From NCBI GenBank assembly GCA_028872915.1, contig JAGWNY010000006.1, positions 1 to 64,000 on the forward strand: a stretch of DNA of 64,000 nt, read 5' to 3'. The position numbers and the translations under genes were made by a program. This document shows, one piece after another, positions 9,001 through 16,022 of the stretch. Position 1 is the stretch's first letter, and each line of letters starts with the position of its first letter. Source of the DNA: Verrucomicrobiota bacterium (GTDB lineage Bacteria; Verrucomicrobiota; Verrucomicrobiia; Limisphaerales; UBA11358). Below the pieces are notes generated by a model that was not told the origin of the DNA, did no database searches, and worked only from the letters and a program-made list of their open reading frames with translations.

Positions 9001-10840
9001 AAAAATAAGCCGCGACGTTACACTGGTCCACAAGCACGTTGCAGTTGGCAATCGTCGCGTTTTCCACGTAGGCCGCATCCCAGGAGTCGCCCTCAAAGGC
9101 GCAATTGACCCCGCTGATCAACCCGTTGTAGAAATAAACGTCCTGGTAAAAGGCGCTCACCATGCAAAACGCGTTGCTGCAATTTAAAAACTGCGAATCC
9201 CAAACGTTGTAACCCATGTCCACGTCGTTCCCGTCATAAACCGCCGTCGTTGCGTATGAAATCCGCAGGTTCTTCAGCTCGGTCTCGTAGGTGTTTCCGC
9301 CGGTATTGACACTCAGCGCCGGGTCGGCGTAATACCCCGATGGCGAACCGCTCGATCCCGAAATTTGTTCGCCCACCGTATTATCATCGCTGGCCGTGAA
9401 TATCGCCGGACGATACGGCCCCGTCTCGCAAACCACTTGGTTGACATCCAATGAAGCTCCCACCCCGGCATCATACTTAATTACCGTATTCCCTTCAAAT
9501 CGAGCAGTCCCTGAAATCGAAAACGGCCCGGAAACCTCGTATGTCGTGTCCCCCTGAAACGTATAATTCGTCACGCTCCCGCTCACCGTCTGATAATCCA
9601 CTACCACCCCGGGCTTTTCATTCTCGTAGGAGACGAGGTGACAAGTCTCTGAACCCCCCTTCTTGTCGTACGAGACGAGGTGACGAGTCTCTGAATCCCC
9701 CCTCTTATCGTAGGAGACGAGGTGACGAGTCTCTGAACTCCCCTTCTTGTCGTACGAGACGGCACGAGGCGCCCCCAACAAATCTCGAAAGACAACTTTC
9801 GGTTTCCCACCCCCCGGAGCAACCGTAACTTCGCTCCGCCCCTTCCCCAACTCCGCCAACAAATCCTTCAACGATCCAGCCCGCGCCAACTCCGCTCCCT
9901 TCACCCCTCCCGCCTTCGATACCGCCGGCAATCCCTCCAACAGCGGCGCAACCTTCGAATACGGCAATTCCTCCACCAGAAAATGCGCCGTGCTCCCGTC
10001 CGCCTCCGGCACGTCCAGCCAACTCTTGTAAACCCGCGCTCCGCCTCGATGAAATCCACCTCCCACCGCCGCGCCCGCCGACGCCGCGTATGCCCTCCCC
10101 GGAACAAACACCGTCCCCCCAAACTTCAACGTCGTGTCGCTCAACCCGCTCTCCGCATCCACCGCCCCAACCGTCTCTTCCGGCTCGTTCGTCGTCCAAA
10201 ACTCGCTCACCACCTCCACCCGCGACGAAGTCGAAAGCCCCAGCGATTGCGGATCAGGCAATTGCGATTGCAAAACCACGTCCTGTTCCAGCCCCGAAAG
10301 CCGATACACATACTCCACGCTCGCCCCCACCCCCGCAAACGCATTCGGATAAATCGCCTCATTCCGCGCCGCCAGTTCCCCAACACTGTTCGTAATCACG
10401 CCGATAATCACGGAGTTCTTGCCATCCTCCATCACCAGCGCCACCGGCTCATCCCGCAACGTCATTCCATCCGGCGTCTCCACCCTCACACCCCCCTGCG
10501 AAATTTCGCTCGAAAACCACGCTTTCGTACCGCCGCCTAACGCCGCCGCGGACCCATCCGGCAATAGATCAATCTCTTCCTTTGATGGCGTCCATTGGCC
10601 ATTCTTATCTTTGAAATTCAAACCCGTCGTCAACTCCACGTAGCGTCCGATGCGCGGCCTCGCCGTCCCATCCGGCCCCAACTCATACTCCGTCCGCTCC
10701 CACGTGTTATGGTTCGCGCCCCTGGCCACCACCCCCCACGCCGTCGGCGACGGCACCTGCGCCGCGTCCGCTGAAGATAAGAAAAGTCCCGCGCTCGCCG
10801 CCGCCGTCCCAGCCAGCGCAAAAAGAAGTGCCTTTTTCAT
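1..10840 (-). CDS. Giant secreted Rhs/YD-repeat protein, 3' end beyond window
   Basis: Probable very large secreted or surface protein. The frame opens at the ATG at 10840 (MKKALLFALAGTAAASAG, a signal peptide ending near ADA-AQ) and stays open to base 1, giving at least 3613 residues with no stop; I checked the same frame near 9778, 5086 and 109. Approximate order: N-terminal domain (30-350), a 14-residue tandem repeat (355-408), beta-helix-like asparagine-rich stretch (450-990), calcium-loop-like segment DSNGDGIADYLEDPDGDGI (about 1023), four Ig-like domains (1050-1400), PKD/Ig-like modules, a PPC-like domain (2440-2560), a choice-of-anchor-like domain (2575-2680), a cadherin-like domain (PVAADDYETV, about 2800-2890), then the Rhs entry motif PVNGIPLTVTRTYNSL (about 3110) and YD repeats such as GRLTGVQDAEGNVTRF. 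Rhs/YD proteins usually end in a variable effector; that part is not visible. The domain names come from reading the translation, not a search. Confidence 0.9.
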   Translation of the reverse strand, partial: MKKALLFALAGTAAASAGLFLSSADAAQVPSPTAWGVVARGANHNTWERTEYELGPDGTARPRIGRYVELTTGLNFKDKNGQWTPSKEEIDLLPDGSAAALGGGTKAWFSSEISQGGVRVETPDGMTLRDEPVALVMEDGKNSVIIGVITNSVGELAARNEAIYPNAFAGVGASVEYVYRLSGLEQDVVLQSQLPDPQSLGLSTSSRVEVVSEFWTTNEPEETVGAVDAESGLSDTTLKFGGTVFVPGRAYAASAGAAVGGGFHRGGARVYKSWLDVPEADGSTAHFLVEELPYSKVAPLLEGLPAVSKAGGVKGAELARAGSLKDLLAELGKGRSEVTVAPGGGKPKVVFRDLLGAPRAVSYDKKGSSETRHLVSYDKRGDSETRHLVSYDKKGGSETCHLVSYENEKPGVVVDYQTVSGSVTNYTFQGDTTYEVSGPFSISGTARFEGNTVIKYDAGVGASLDVNQVVCETGPYRPAIFTASDDNTVGEQISGSSGSPSGYYADPALSVNTGGNTYETELKNLRISYATTAVYDGNDVDMGYNVWDSQFLNCSNAFCMVSAFYQDVYFYNGLISGVNCAFEGDSWDAAYVENATIANCNVLVDQCNVAAYFYNSILANVTNVAVDGYSTATGDHNGFYNSPTFGTATFTDSNWPFETVGAGSYYLADNTFRNKGLGTDDGADVLADIATKTTYPPVVYAGTNFTTATAFSPDVPRDTNAAPDLGFHYCALDDVFSSVNAYTNLTFTAGTAAGWYDTSTYPCYGIMLYTNVTAAFNGTATEPCWLARYDTVQEGGNGNWQMVGGGFALTDSNPDDSYSASSPHLVMQFTKCSSRDFDDAIYWQWGGNFAVDAKDCEFYGVNGGYNVAVTYTNCLFYRFPPQINTYGTPSLKMENCTVEGGNNLNPLTVGNSAPCTVRIYDCAFDGTSFSIDTNALTCDYNAFVTNAPRLPIQGAHDVIVTNYNWQSSWFGGFYLPSGSPLIDAGDVTADKVGLYHFTTQTSQVPETNSIVDIGYHYVATDANGNPLDSNGDGIADYLEDPDGDGIVNNGETPWDLGILSQPQTTNVAQGQNAAFSVVAAGAGPFTYQWRLDGVNISGANASGYTDMVVQASADGELFSVVVSNGDASVTSSNAVLEVTTPLSITSSPQSQTAIQGTNVSFNVGTTGTYPVYQWYGNGVALQNGGRIGGANAATLTITNVAGTDAGGYKATVTNLFGSLSSSTATLTVITNPWVVTAPAGLTATQADDVTLSVTATGYKLFYQWWLTNSLVTNCIPGATNSSYAKLVVQTNDAGMYSVTITNVAGSTNASAALNVLVPPWITEQPASLTVTQGDNATFSISAIGTANLAYQWFKNGTAIAGATNASLALANAQGSDAGGYAAEASNAAGTNMSAWAWLSVNLTGGGTTNGWGGGSGPPSPGPVVSMISPTNSCWTNEAVYLYGTNISIRAVASSAYSYVTNVAFYMTGTNYGTNFTLAGTAVPGANTRFALAWTNALPDTNILEAVARDCSGGVSTSAVVYVMMAELPAISAGPDETLVWPEGDASTNTTLNGSVSDDGLPVTGVTNIFWRVTSGNGGYAAISDTNSLTPTVTFTTNGTYQFRLRVDNEFATNTAECEVHVRRLPQVQITSPTNGATLDAGSSILLDATATSADSSIASVVFYNGTNRIGTGVQSLNNSYTYYWTNAPPGSDSLTAVATDGYGLTNTSGAVGVTVLTLGPEVQIVSPIGQTFPAWSSVTIDAQAQAGYSGASVRWVEFFVNGHMLGYAPSTNGQGDYQLIWTPPTGGTDVLEALAMDANTNSGWSAPVTNTVRNLPAVSIVSPANGAVLINPLDSTNIGMSATAVADGATITNVTFYEGTNVVGSTNGTSPYTITWRNVTNGAYTLTARATDNTGLAGRSYPVSIQVVPTNQPPLVDAGSDQTNRLPNAVQLAGLVWDDGLPVGGELTTWWTVISSPPSASVAFANSNSPVTTAAFSTTGVYVLQLSASDSQYVTSSDVSVTMLTNLTLTVNAGPDTNYVMATNWTGLATLTPYITNIVSGGAAIVGFDYYAISNGFIALVANSDGSFQFDTIPGSGGPATKFFSANWINYVAGYVVPQAPPFAVINTNLGGFTNGEIFAVSTNSEIMRIEPDGTVADQGNAWVVLPDTIHAMCHDDTGVFGGDLIAICIHGADGSVWRINSDGQALFVGLFATGGGAGEGEFDSREVAVAPDDQQKYGPMAGQILVSEFGSDSDTAAYLWSMDKNGFVYEMDTTSGTIWGQGPGMEVDTIPRGENLYYCDGTNLWMAPAAQFEGKEGDYLTRAYPHYNYGPEELQRVHWDGQAYDIIKAGLQTPPADTNFLACLRFAPLPTNAAGNVYSVQLQGMVKEDGVVTNLPGVQWIELSGPGPVTFDNTAITNATASFTQPGTYILRLTASDGGLTSDGDVTIQLNVTNNANIANPTPLDCGVPVNDELTTNSATDTTIVAGETHYANYYTFTGQQYQQVAVNYTNNSGSGDLFLILRDSTNDILDVSQERQTPPGIVNIDNALPFTLPYSGQYTVEVTTVGTDSGVISTGLFYSAALSCGPWTDANGYGEYMGAPFEVLLDGTNVPNGGTLSFGTTQSNIPVTLNLLIKNIGVTNADFGNSLECGDFSAQFPDATPSSVGNFEVPPGRSTTMQLTFNASSNEMAIGQLTLPEDTEETAQNQSYALTLVGNAVNSGEGPAIQLTSPQNNASFIAPTDITVTAETNGSIEFTNIILQAESPQGPLNLGSFTGPPYTVDWQNAPAGDYMLTAIAAESSSNIVTSLPVFIHVLSPYQNQPPVAADDYETVAMNSSDNVLDVLSNDSDPDGDPLTIVAVTKPQYGSAAIAVGGTAIEYTPPYFERGSDVFRYEISDGSGGTAWATVYMTVNGGDAPQATLTASSYSVTAGNSDTLTACVAPSNHMARVEFYRGTTWIGSVTNGENGPESGTFPLAWAATYGSNVAFTAVAIDTFGQKNTSAPIDITVNPPSGGGQPPVATIDSMTADGVTAPFTYMVGVEDGMFSVNGEITNTAGYGGDWDLSLCAADGTVIEDLTNGTLGVGESINGLLGHCDLSTLQNGVYELDLTATSDFMTTETNVPFRLESGLKLGQFSFSQQDLVIPVNGIPLTVTRTYNSLDADRGDTGYGWTLAVDDMDVQIDEQRQDVMDSPDGGGDTPGQTFSERAGGSWDVTLTLPNGRRTTFYFYLTPLDQGFQAYPEWQAAPGVTATLTPVDNPRLQVALGLDVSGGDNSREYYWVSDAKYDPGMPWQSYDFPGFVLKTTDGNTYNISRDDLLTHDVWPTDGVDAYKVHAYGRPHLSSIDERNGSVIEIGAGGITNVSPDRASRTIVFNRNAEGLISSIADPDDASGPPAVKYDYDSQDNLIAVERLVDRAGLGTYVTNSFGYTNAVFPHYITGIFNADGTSVAKNFYDDAGRLTGVQDAEGNVTRFVHEQTNDMEVVIDRLGGTNTYVYDARGNVIAQTNAAGDVTTMAYDANNNKTNEISWLDGRPYATNNYVYDENDWLLASRDALGHTNGFAYDANGDLLTNWDALGDATVNTYDSQGELTGTRDALGGATGESYQDGLLTGSSDPLGTITTNYYDGSDNLAGT
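9619..9765 (-). repeat. 42-bp tandem repeat inside the Rhs gene
   Basis: GAGACGAGGTGA-type starts recur at 9630, 9672 and 9714, and GAGAC at 9756, an exact 42-base period. On the coding strand this gives about three copies of a 14-residue unit, SETRHLVSYDKKGG, in frame with the Rhs protein. The unit contains an imperfect inverted repeat (GAGAC...GTCTC). It lies between the N-terminal domain and the beta-helix-like region. It may be an inserted dispersed DNA repeat that happened to stay in frame, or a protein linker. Confidence 0.85.
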
Positions 10841-11729
10841 AATGAATGCCTGATTCGCCCGACATCCCGCACCGAACGATCACTTTTCTCTCATAAACCA
10901 AATCCTCATTCAAGACTTTTCTTAAAAAAACTTATCCACACGCGCGATTTTGCTGGAGAGAGAACATCAGCCTCAAAGCGCGCTCAAAGAAGCGGATGGA
11001 GCCGACGGTCTCGGGGTCCCTGCCATCCCGGGTCCGTCCCGTGGCGCCGCGGCGCAGCCGGCGGCCAGGCAGAGCCAGGCGCCGGAGGCAAGGCCAAAAC
11101 CAAGCGATGGGAATATGGGGGATTTCATGGATGAAACGGGTTTTTCTATGGATGTCTAAATGATATTGACATGATTTTTGCCGATTCCCGACGTCTCCCT
11201 GGCTGCTTCCGCAATTGACTGCAAATTACTGCAAATGGTGATGAGCGGCGAGAGGCGCGGGCGGCCCGGGCGGGGAAAAGGATGTTTTTTGGCGTGAATG
11301 TGGCCGCGTGGCCTGCCCAACGGGACGGCAGCGGCCCGGCCGGTCTCGCGGTCGTGTTCATACTACGGCTCCATTAAACCACGGGGATGGGAGGAAATCC
11401 ATGAAAAGATATTCAACTGGATTTATCGCGCAAGCTCCTGCAAGGGAACGGGTTCCAAAAAGTTATCTAACTGATTTGGCCCAAGTTGAATAACTTTTCC
11501 GTGGAATTTCAACGCGAATACAGCAAATTCACCACCAAGGCAGGGAGAACACGGAGGGGCGAGGAGAGATTTTAGACAGGATGACAGGATGAACAGGATG
11601 AAAAACAAAGGCGGAACGATTCAAGACGGCAGGCGGTTGCGCAAACGAATTTCACCACGGAGTCACGGAGAACACGGAGGGACGAGGTCCCGGGAGATCA
11701 CAGGGACACAGGAAACGATGGAATTTTTT
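10841..11729. other. 889-bp intergenic region upstream of the Rhs gene
   Basis: No supported gene was found here. The short ORFs in the track (10950-11159, 11146-11361, 11308-11493, 11423-11608) have no recognisable products and overlap one another on both strands. The region holds short dispersed repeats (11528-11690), a run of ACAGGATGA-like units near 11576-11600, and two ACTGCAAA-type motifs near 11216-11236. The promoter of the Rhs gene must lie in the part next to 10840, but I see no convincing -35/-10 pair. Confidence 0.6.
11528..11683. repeat. Pair of CACGGAG-type dispersed repeats plus ACAGGATGA units
   Basis: Two related copies are visible: TTCACCACCAAGGCAGGGAG near 11528 and TTCACCACGGAGTCACGGAG near 11651, both followed by AACACGGAGGG(A/G)CGAGG. 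Between them, ACAGGATGACAGGATGAACA is a short tandem array. Similar sequences are familiar from intergenic regions of Verrucomicrobiota and Planctomycetota genomes; that is recollection, not a search. No coding potential is apparent. Confidence 0.55.
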
Positions 11730-12896
11730 TCAGACGGTGATTTTTTTGCCGGTGCGGGAGGCTTCGTAGATGGCGGTGATGATTTTGATGTCGCGGAGGC
11801 CCATTGCGCCTGGGACGGGGGTGTGGCGTCCGGTATGGATGCAATCGGCGAAATCGTCCATCTGCCAGGCCTGCTGATAACAATAATGGCCGTCGAAGGG
11901 GCCGGGCACGGGATAGACGAGGGGGCCGCGGCTGGTCATGACCCGGCCGACGTGATAGGTGAAAGCGTGATTTTCAAAATCAATCCAGCCTTTGTCGCCG
12001 TCGGCGCGGAAGGTATCGGAAACGTGATCGAAGCTGGTGATGCCATTGCAGATGGCGCCGTTGGGAAAGTTGAGGGTAAAATCAATGGTTTCCTCGACTT
12101 GGTTGAACAAATCGGGCCTTTGTTTTGGGGGTTCATGGGCGGTGACGGAAACGGGCGCCAGCCCGGTGGCCATGCATGCGCCTTGAATCACGTAAATGCC
12201 GAGGTCCATGAGCGGACCGCCGCCGGCGAGCTTCTTATCAATGCGCCAAGCCCAGTTTTTGAGGACGAAACCGCGGTCACCGGACATTTTCATGAAATCG
12301 CCGAACTCGCGATCGCGCTGGAGACGCATTAGTTCCTTGCAATAGGGGTCGAAATGGCAGCGATAACCGATGGACAACCGGACGCCGGCGTTGTGGCAGG
12401 CGTCAATCATGGCCTGGCAACCGGCGACGGTGGCGGCCATGGGTTTTTCGGAAATGACGTGTTTGCCGGCTTGCGCGGCGCGAATGGAAAATTCGGGATG
12501 GAGGGCGGGGGGCGTGACAACATAGACGATGTCAATGTCCGGATTATCAGCCAGACGATGCATGGTGTCGTAGGTGTAGAGGTTTTTTTCGGGCAGGTTG
12601 TATTTGGCGGACCAAGCCTTGAGTTTGGCGGGATGGCCGCTGACGGCACCGGCGAGGCGACAAAGTTTTGTACATTGGAGGGCCGGGGCGAGTTCGTTGG
12701 CGGCATAGCGTCCGAGGCCGAGGAGGGCGACGCCCAGTTTCTTCCGGCCTTTGGCCAGCTTAGAGAGGGCGTTGGTTTGGGCGGCGAGGGCGCCGGGCAG
12801 AGCGACACCGGCGGCGAGGGCGGCGGCGCCGATGGAAAGGCGGTGAAGGAATTGGCGGCGCGATTGAGGGTGTCCAGGAATTTTCACAGGGATCAT
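11730..12896 (-). CDS. Gfo/Idh/MocA-family oxidoreductase with Tat signal
   Basis: Predicted NAD(P)-dependent sugar or polyol dehydrogenase exported by the Tat system. The N-terminus has a twin-arginine signal, SRRQFLHRLSIGAAALAAGVA, followed by the Rossmann start KLGVALLGLGRYAANELAPAL. VISEKPMAATVAGCQAMIDA is the family EKP motif, whose lysine contacts cofactor and substrate. The C-terminal half is the alpha/beta substrate domain. At 388 residues it is normal for exported members. Its ATG overlaps the stop of the GH2-like gene (ATGA), so it is the last gene of the carbohydrate operon and translationally coupled. It may act on a sugar released by the hydrolases; the substrate is unknown. Confidence 0.9.
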   Translation of the reverse strand: MIPVKIPGHPQSRRQFLHRLSIGAAALAAGVALPGALAAQTNALSKLAKGRKKLGVALLGLGRYAANELAPALQCTKLCRLAGAVSGHPAKLKAWSAKYNLPEKNLYTYDTMHRLADNPDIDIVYVVTPPALHPEFSIRAAQAGKHVISEKPMAATVAGCQAMIDACHNAGVRLSIGYRCHFDPYCKELMRLQRDREFGDFMKMSGDRGFVLKNWAWRIDKKLAGGGPLMDLGIYVIQGACMATGLAPVSVTAHEPPKQRPDLFNQVEETIDFTLNFPNGAICNGITSFDHVSDTFRADGDKGWIDFENHAFTYHVGRVMTSRGPLVYPVPGPFDGHYCYQQAWQMDDFADCIHTGRHTPVPGAMGLRDIKIITAIYEASRTGKKITV

Positions 12897-15800
12897 GGGG
12901 TTGATTTTTTCGCGGGCGGCTGCGATTTGATGAAAACGATATAGGCGTTTGCCTGCTTGATGCTGTCGTCGGAAGTGTTGGAGCCGAGCGTGACGCTTTC
13001 CTCATCGGATGAGCCGTGGCGGAAGAGTTGCATGGGAACGCCATTGACGGTGATGGCGACGCCTTTGAGTTCCTTGAACTGGCGGGCAAGCCACTCGGGA
13101 ACCGGCAGGCGGGTATCGTGGGCGACGTAAACATCGGTGCGGCCGGGATCGGCAATTTGTATCAAGTCAGCCGCATCATAGAGACTGTCGGCATCGGGCA
13201 GTCGGAGCCAGTCGGCGCCGGATAACACGTCGGGCAGATTGGCAAAGGTGAAGTTTGTGTCGGAATAAACGCGGCAGCCATCGGCGGCATTGGTCTGGAG
13301 GTTTGCGCCGGGAGTGGGGCCGGTGTAGGCAAAGGATTCGGTGTAACGGCCCACCCAGGGGACGTTGCCGGAGAAAGAGGTGACGGTGATGGGGGGAACG
13401 GGTTTTTGGAGGGCGGCCCAGGAGGGATGGATGCCGGGCAATCGGACAGACGGAAGGGGCGGCATGCGCCAGGAAAAGGCATCCTTCCAGGGGAACCGAT
13501 GGGAAACGATAGTCACGGACGCGGAATTGAGGCCGGGGCAGGCGGCGGCGACCTTGATTCGGCCCGGGCGCAGGGTGGAGCGGACGGCAACGCGATTGAC
13601 GCCGCATTCGAGGTCCAGATGTTTTTTATTGATGGTATTGGTTTGGCCGCTGTTGTAACCGCCGCGCCAGACAGCGGGGCCGGTGCAGGTGAAATTGACG
13701 CGCCGCTGGAAGGTGGGGCAGCGCTCGCCTGATGAGTCCACGGCTTCCACGTCAATGAGGGCGACGTCCGAACCGCAGGCGCGCAAACCGCCCGGGCCGG
13801 TCATGACAGTCATCCGCAAGGCGACGGGCGGGCCGGCGGTGCGGATGGAGTCCATGACGACAATGGCGCCATGATTGTAGCCGACGGCCTTGAGGAGGCC
13901 CGGTTGGAAGAGGACGTTCGTAAAGGTGAAAAGATAGGTGTCGGAACGGCTGCCGAAGCCAAGCGATTTGCCGTTGAGCAGGAGTTGAACGCGCCGGCAA
14001 TTGGAGGCGACATAGACATTTTTAACCGTGCCCGGCGGGTAGGTCCAATGGCCGATGATGTGGACGGCGGGACGATTGAGCCACATGGCCTGGCAAACAT
14101 AATAGGCCTGCTTGGGGAGGCGGACGGCATCCACTTCGCCGCTGGCGCGGTCCACTTCGGTGGTGTTGCGGCCGCCGCTGGTGGAATCGGAGAAAATCCA
14201 ATTGGCGCCGCCGCAATGGTTGGGAGCGCCGAGCTTGTCCACGTAGTTTTTAATTTCGTTGACGGCGAATTGCTCGGAATTGAGGTTATAGCTCTGGCCC
14301 TTTTGAAGGGCCGCGTAATTGGTGTTGGGCGGCGAGAAAGCGTCCCAGACGCGGCGGGGAGATTCTTCGCGGTCGTATTCGCCCTCGATGACGGGCAGGC
14401 GCGGGGCTTCATGGCTGCCTTCGGTGCCGACGCTCACGTCCATGTAATGGGCGGTGATTTTATCGGCGCGGCGGAAGGCAAGGGCGCGGCCGCCGAAGGG
14501 ATCGTATTTCTCGAAGTAACCGCGCAACTGGGCGGCATGGGCGGGGGTAACCTTTTGATTGCCGGCTTCCCAGACGAGAATGGAGGGATCGTTGCGATAG
14601 AAAATGATGTCGTCGCGAAAGGCGCGGGCGCGGACGGTCCAGGCGGCCTTGATGGTGTCGTGTTCGCCATCCACGCCGGGCTGCTCGACGCCCAAGCCCA
14701 GTTCATCGGAGCTTTGAATTTGGGCTGGACCGGCGGCGCAATGGCCCCAGCGGATCCAGTTGCCGCCGGCCTGTTTCATCAATTGAATGGTGTAAAATTG
14801 CATCCAATCGGGCATGGCATCGCCCAAGCCGGGCCATTCATCCATGGGTTTTTGGCCCCAACCGTGGAGCTTGACATGATGGCCGTTGATCCAGAAGCCG
14901 GTTTTGACGCTCCAATGGACGGCGCGGATGCCAAAGGGGATGTCGCACACGTCGGCAATTTTGCCGTCGCTCTTCAGGACGATGCGGGCGCGATAGAGAT
15001 AAGGATAATCCTGTTCCCACAAACGTGGATTTTGGAGGATGGCGGAAGCGGCAAACATCGAGTGAGCACCGGGGAAAAGAGTGTTATCATGGGCGGGCAT
15101 GGGGGTGAGCGAGAGGACATTGATGCCGTGGTGATCGAGGATTTGGACGGAGAGGTCGGCGCGGAGTTGGGAGGGGCCGTCGTTTTCCACCGGGACCTGG
15201 ACGTTGAGGACGGCGGATTTGACGGAGATGTTCGTGGCATAGATGTAAGGGCCTTCTGTTTTGAGAAAATCATACAAGGGCAGCGAAACGTGGAGGGGAT
15301 CGGTCACGATAAGTTTGACGTCGCGATAGATGCCGCCCATGGCAGGATGCCACTGGGGATTGTTCCAGGGAATTTCGCCGGCGGTCAGTTGGGAGACTTT
15401 GTCGGGGATCAGAGCGTTGAGTCTGGCGAGGCGCCTGGCAAGGGCCTTGATGCCTTCGGGACCATTGTTTTTTTTCGCCCCTTTTGGGGGCATAGGATTG
15501 AACATGAACGTGTTGTCGCACATGACGGCCAGCACGTTTGTGGTGCCGATGTTCAAGCCGGGGGTGAGATCGAAACCAAAGGGCAGGAAGCCGTTTTTGC
15601 AAGCGCCCAGGCAATGGCCGTTGAGATAGACTTCGGCCACCTGGCGGACGGCATCAAATTCGATATAGACTTTTTTGCCGCGCCAGGATTTGGGGGCGGT
15701 AAAGGTTTTGCGATACCAGGTGCGGCCGCCCCATTGGTTGGTCTCGCCACGGAGGCCGGGAAGGTTAAAGTTATCGAAGGTATCGGTGTCATTGTAGGTG

Positions 15801-16012
15801 TGGGGCGTGGAAACGGCGGTCCAATTACGGTCATCGAAGCCGGGGGCCTGGGCGTTGGTTGGGTCGGAGCGGATGAATTTCCAATCGGGATTGAAGTTGA
15901 GGGTCTGGCGTCCGGCGGCGCGGGCGGGCGCGGGAATGGAGATCAAGCCGGCAATAATGATGGCAACGAGGGCGAATGCGGTCTTGGGGGAATTTTGTCT
16001 GGGATTCTTCAT
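12893..16012 (-). CDS. GH2-like glycoside hydrolase, secreted
   Basis: Predicted exported glycosidase of the beta-galactosidase/beta-glucuronidase superfamily, 1039 residues from the start at 16012 (MKNPRQNSPKTAFALVAIII, signal peptide ending APARA). The 35 extra residues in the track overlap the upstream gene and are unlikely. A sugar-binding sandwich domain (NFNPDWKFIRSD; WYRKTF) is followed by an Ig-like domain, a TIM barrel (VHWSVKTGFWINGHHVKLHG) and C-terminal sandwich domains. The usual WxxGNE acid/base motif reads WEAGNQ, with Gln in place of Glu; VIEGEYD supplies a candidate nucleophile. It starts 10 bp after the esterase gene and overlaps the oxidoreductase by 4 bp. Specificity cannot be read from sequence. 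Confidence 0.85.
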   Translation of the reverse strand: MKNPRQNSPKTAFALVAIIIAGLISIPAPARAAGRQTLNFNPDWKFIRSDPTNAQAPGFDDRNWTAVSTPHTYNDTDTFDNFNLPGLRGETNQWGGRTWYRKTFTAPKSWRGKKVYIEFDAVRQVAEVYLNGHCLGACKNGFLPFGFDLTPGLNIGTTNVLAVMCDNTFMFNPMPPKGAKKNNGPEGIKALARRLARLNALIPDKVSQLTAGEIPWNNPQWHPAMGGIYRDVKLIVTDPLHVSLPLYDFLKTEGPYIYATNISVKSAVLNVQVPVENDGPSQLRADLSVQILDHHGINVLSLTPMPAHDNTLFPGAHSMFAASAILQNPRLWEQDYPYLYRARIVLKSDGKIADVCDIPFGIRAVHWSVKTGFWINGHHVKLHGWGQKPMDEWPGLGDAMPDWMQFYTIQLMKQAGGNWIRWGHCAAGPAQIQSSDELGLGVEQPGVDGEHDTIKAAWTVRARAFRDDIIFYRNDPSILVWEAGNQKVTPAHAAQLRGYFEKYDPFGGRALAFRRADKITAHYMDVSVGTEGSHEAPRLPVIEGEYDREESPRRVWDAFSPPNTNYAALQKGQSYNLNSEQFAVNEIKNYVDKLGAPNHCGGANWIFSDSTSGGRNTTEVDRASGEVDAVRLPKQAYYVCQAMWLNRPAVHIIGHWTYPPGTVKNVYVASNCRRVQLLLNGKSLGFGSRSDTYLFTFTNVLFQPGLLKAVGYNHGAIVVMDSIRTAGPPVALRMTVMTGPGGLRACGSDVALIDVEAVDSSGERCPTFQRRVNFTCTGPAVWRGGYNSGQTNTINKKHLDLECGVNRVAVRSTLRPGRIKVAAACPGLNSASVTIVSHRFPWKDAFSWRMPPLPSVRLPGIHPSWAALQKPVPPITVTSFSGNVPWVGRYTESFAYTGPTPGANLQTNAADGCRVYSDTNFTFANLPDVLSGADWLRLPDADSLYDAADLIQIADPGRTDVYVAHDTRLPVPEWLARQFKELKGVAITVNGVPMQLFRHGSSDEESVTLGSNTSDDSIKQANAYIVFIKSQPPAKKSTP

Positions 16013-16022
16013 GCGGGAAGGA

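Noticed and set aside
9619-9765. 42-bp repeats considered as a CRISPR array
   Set aside because: The units are contiguous with no spacers and are in frame with the Rhs protein.
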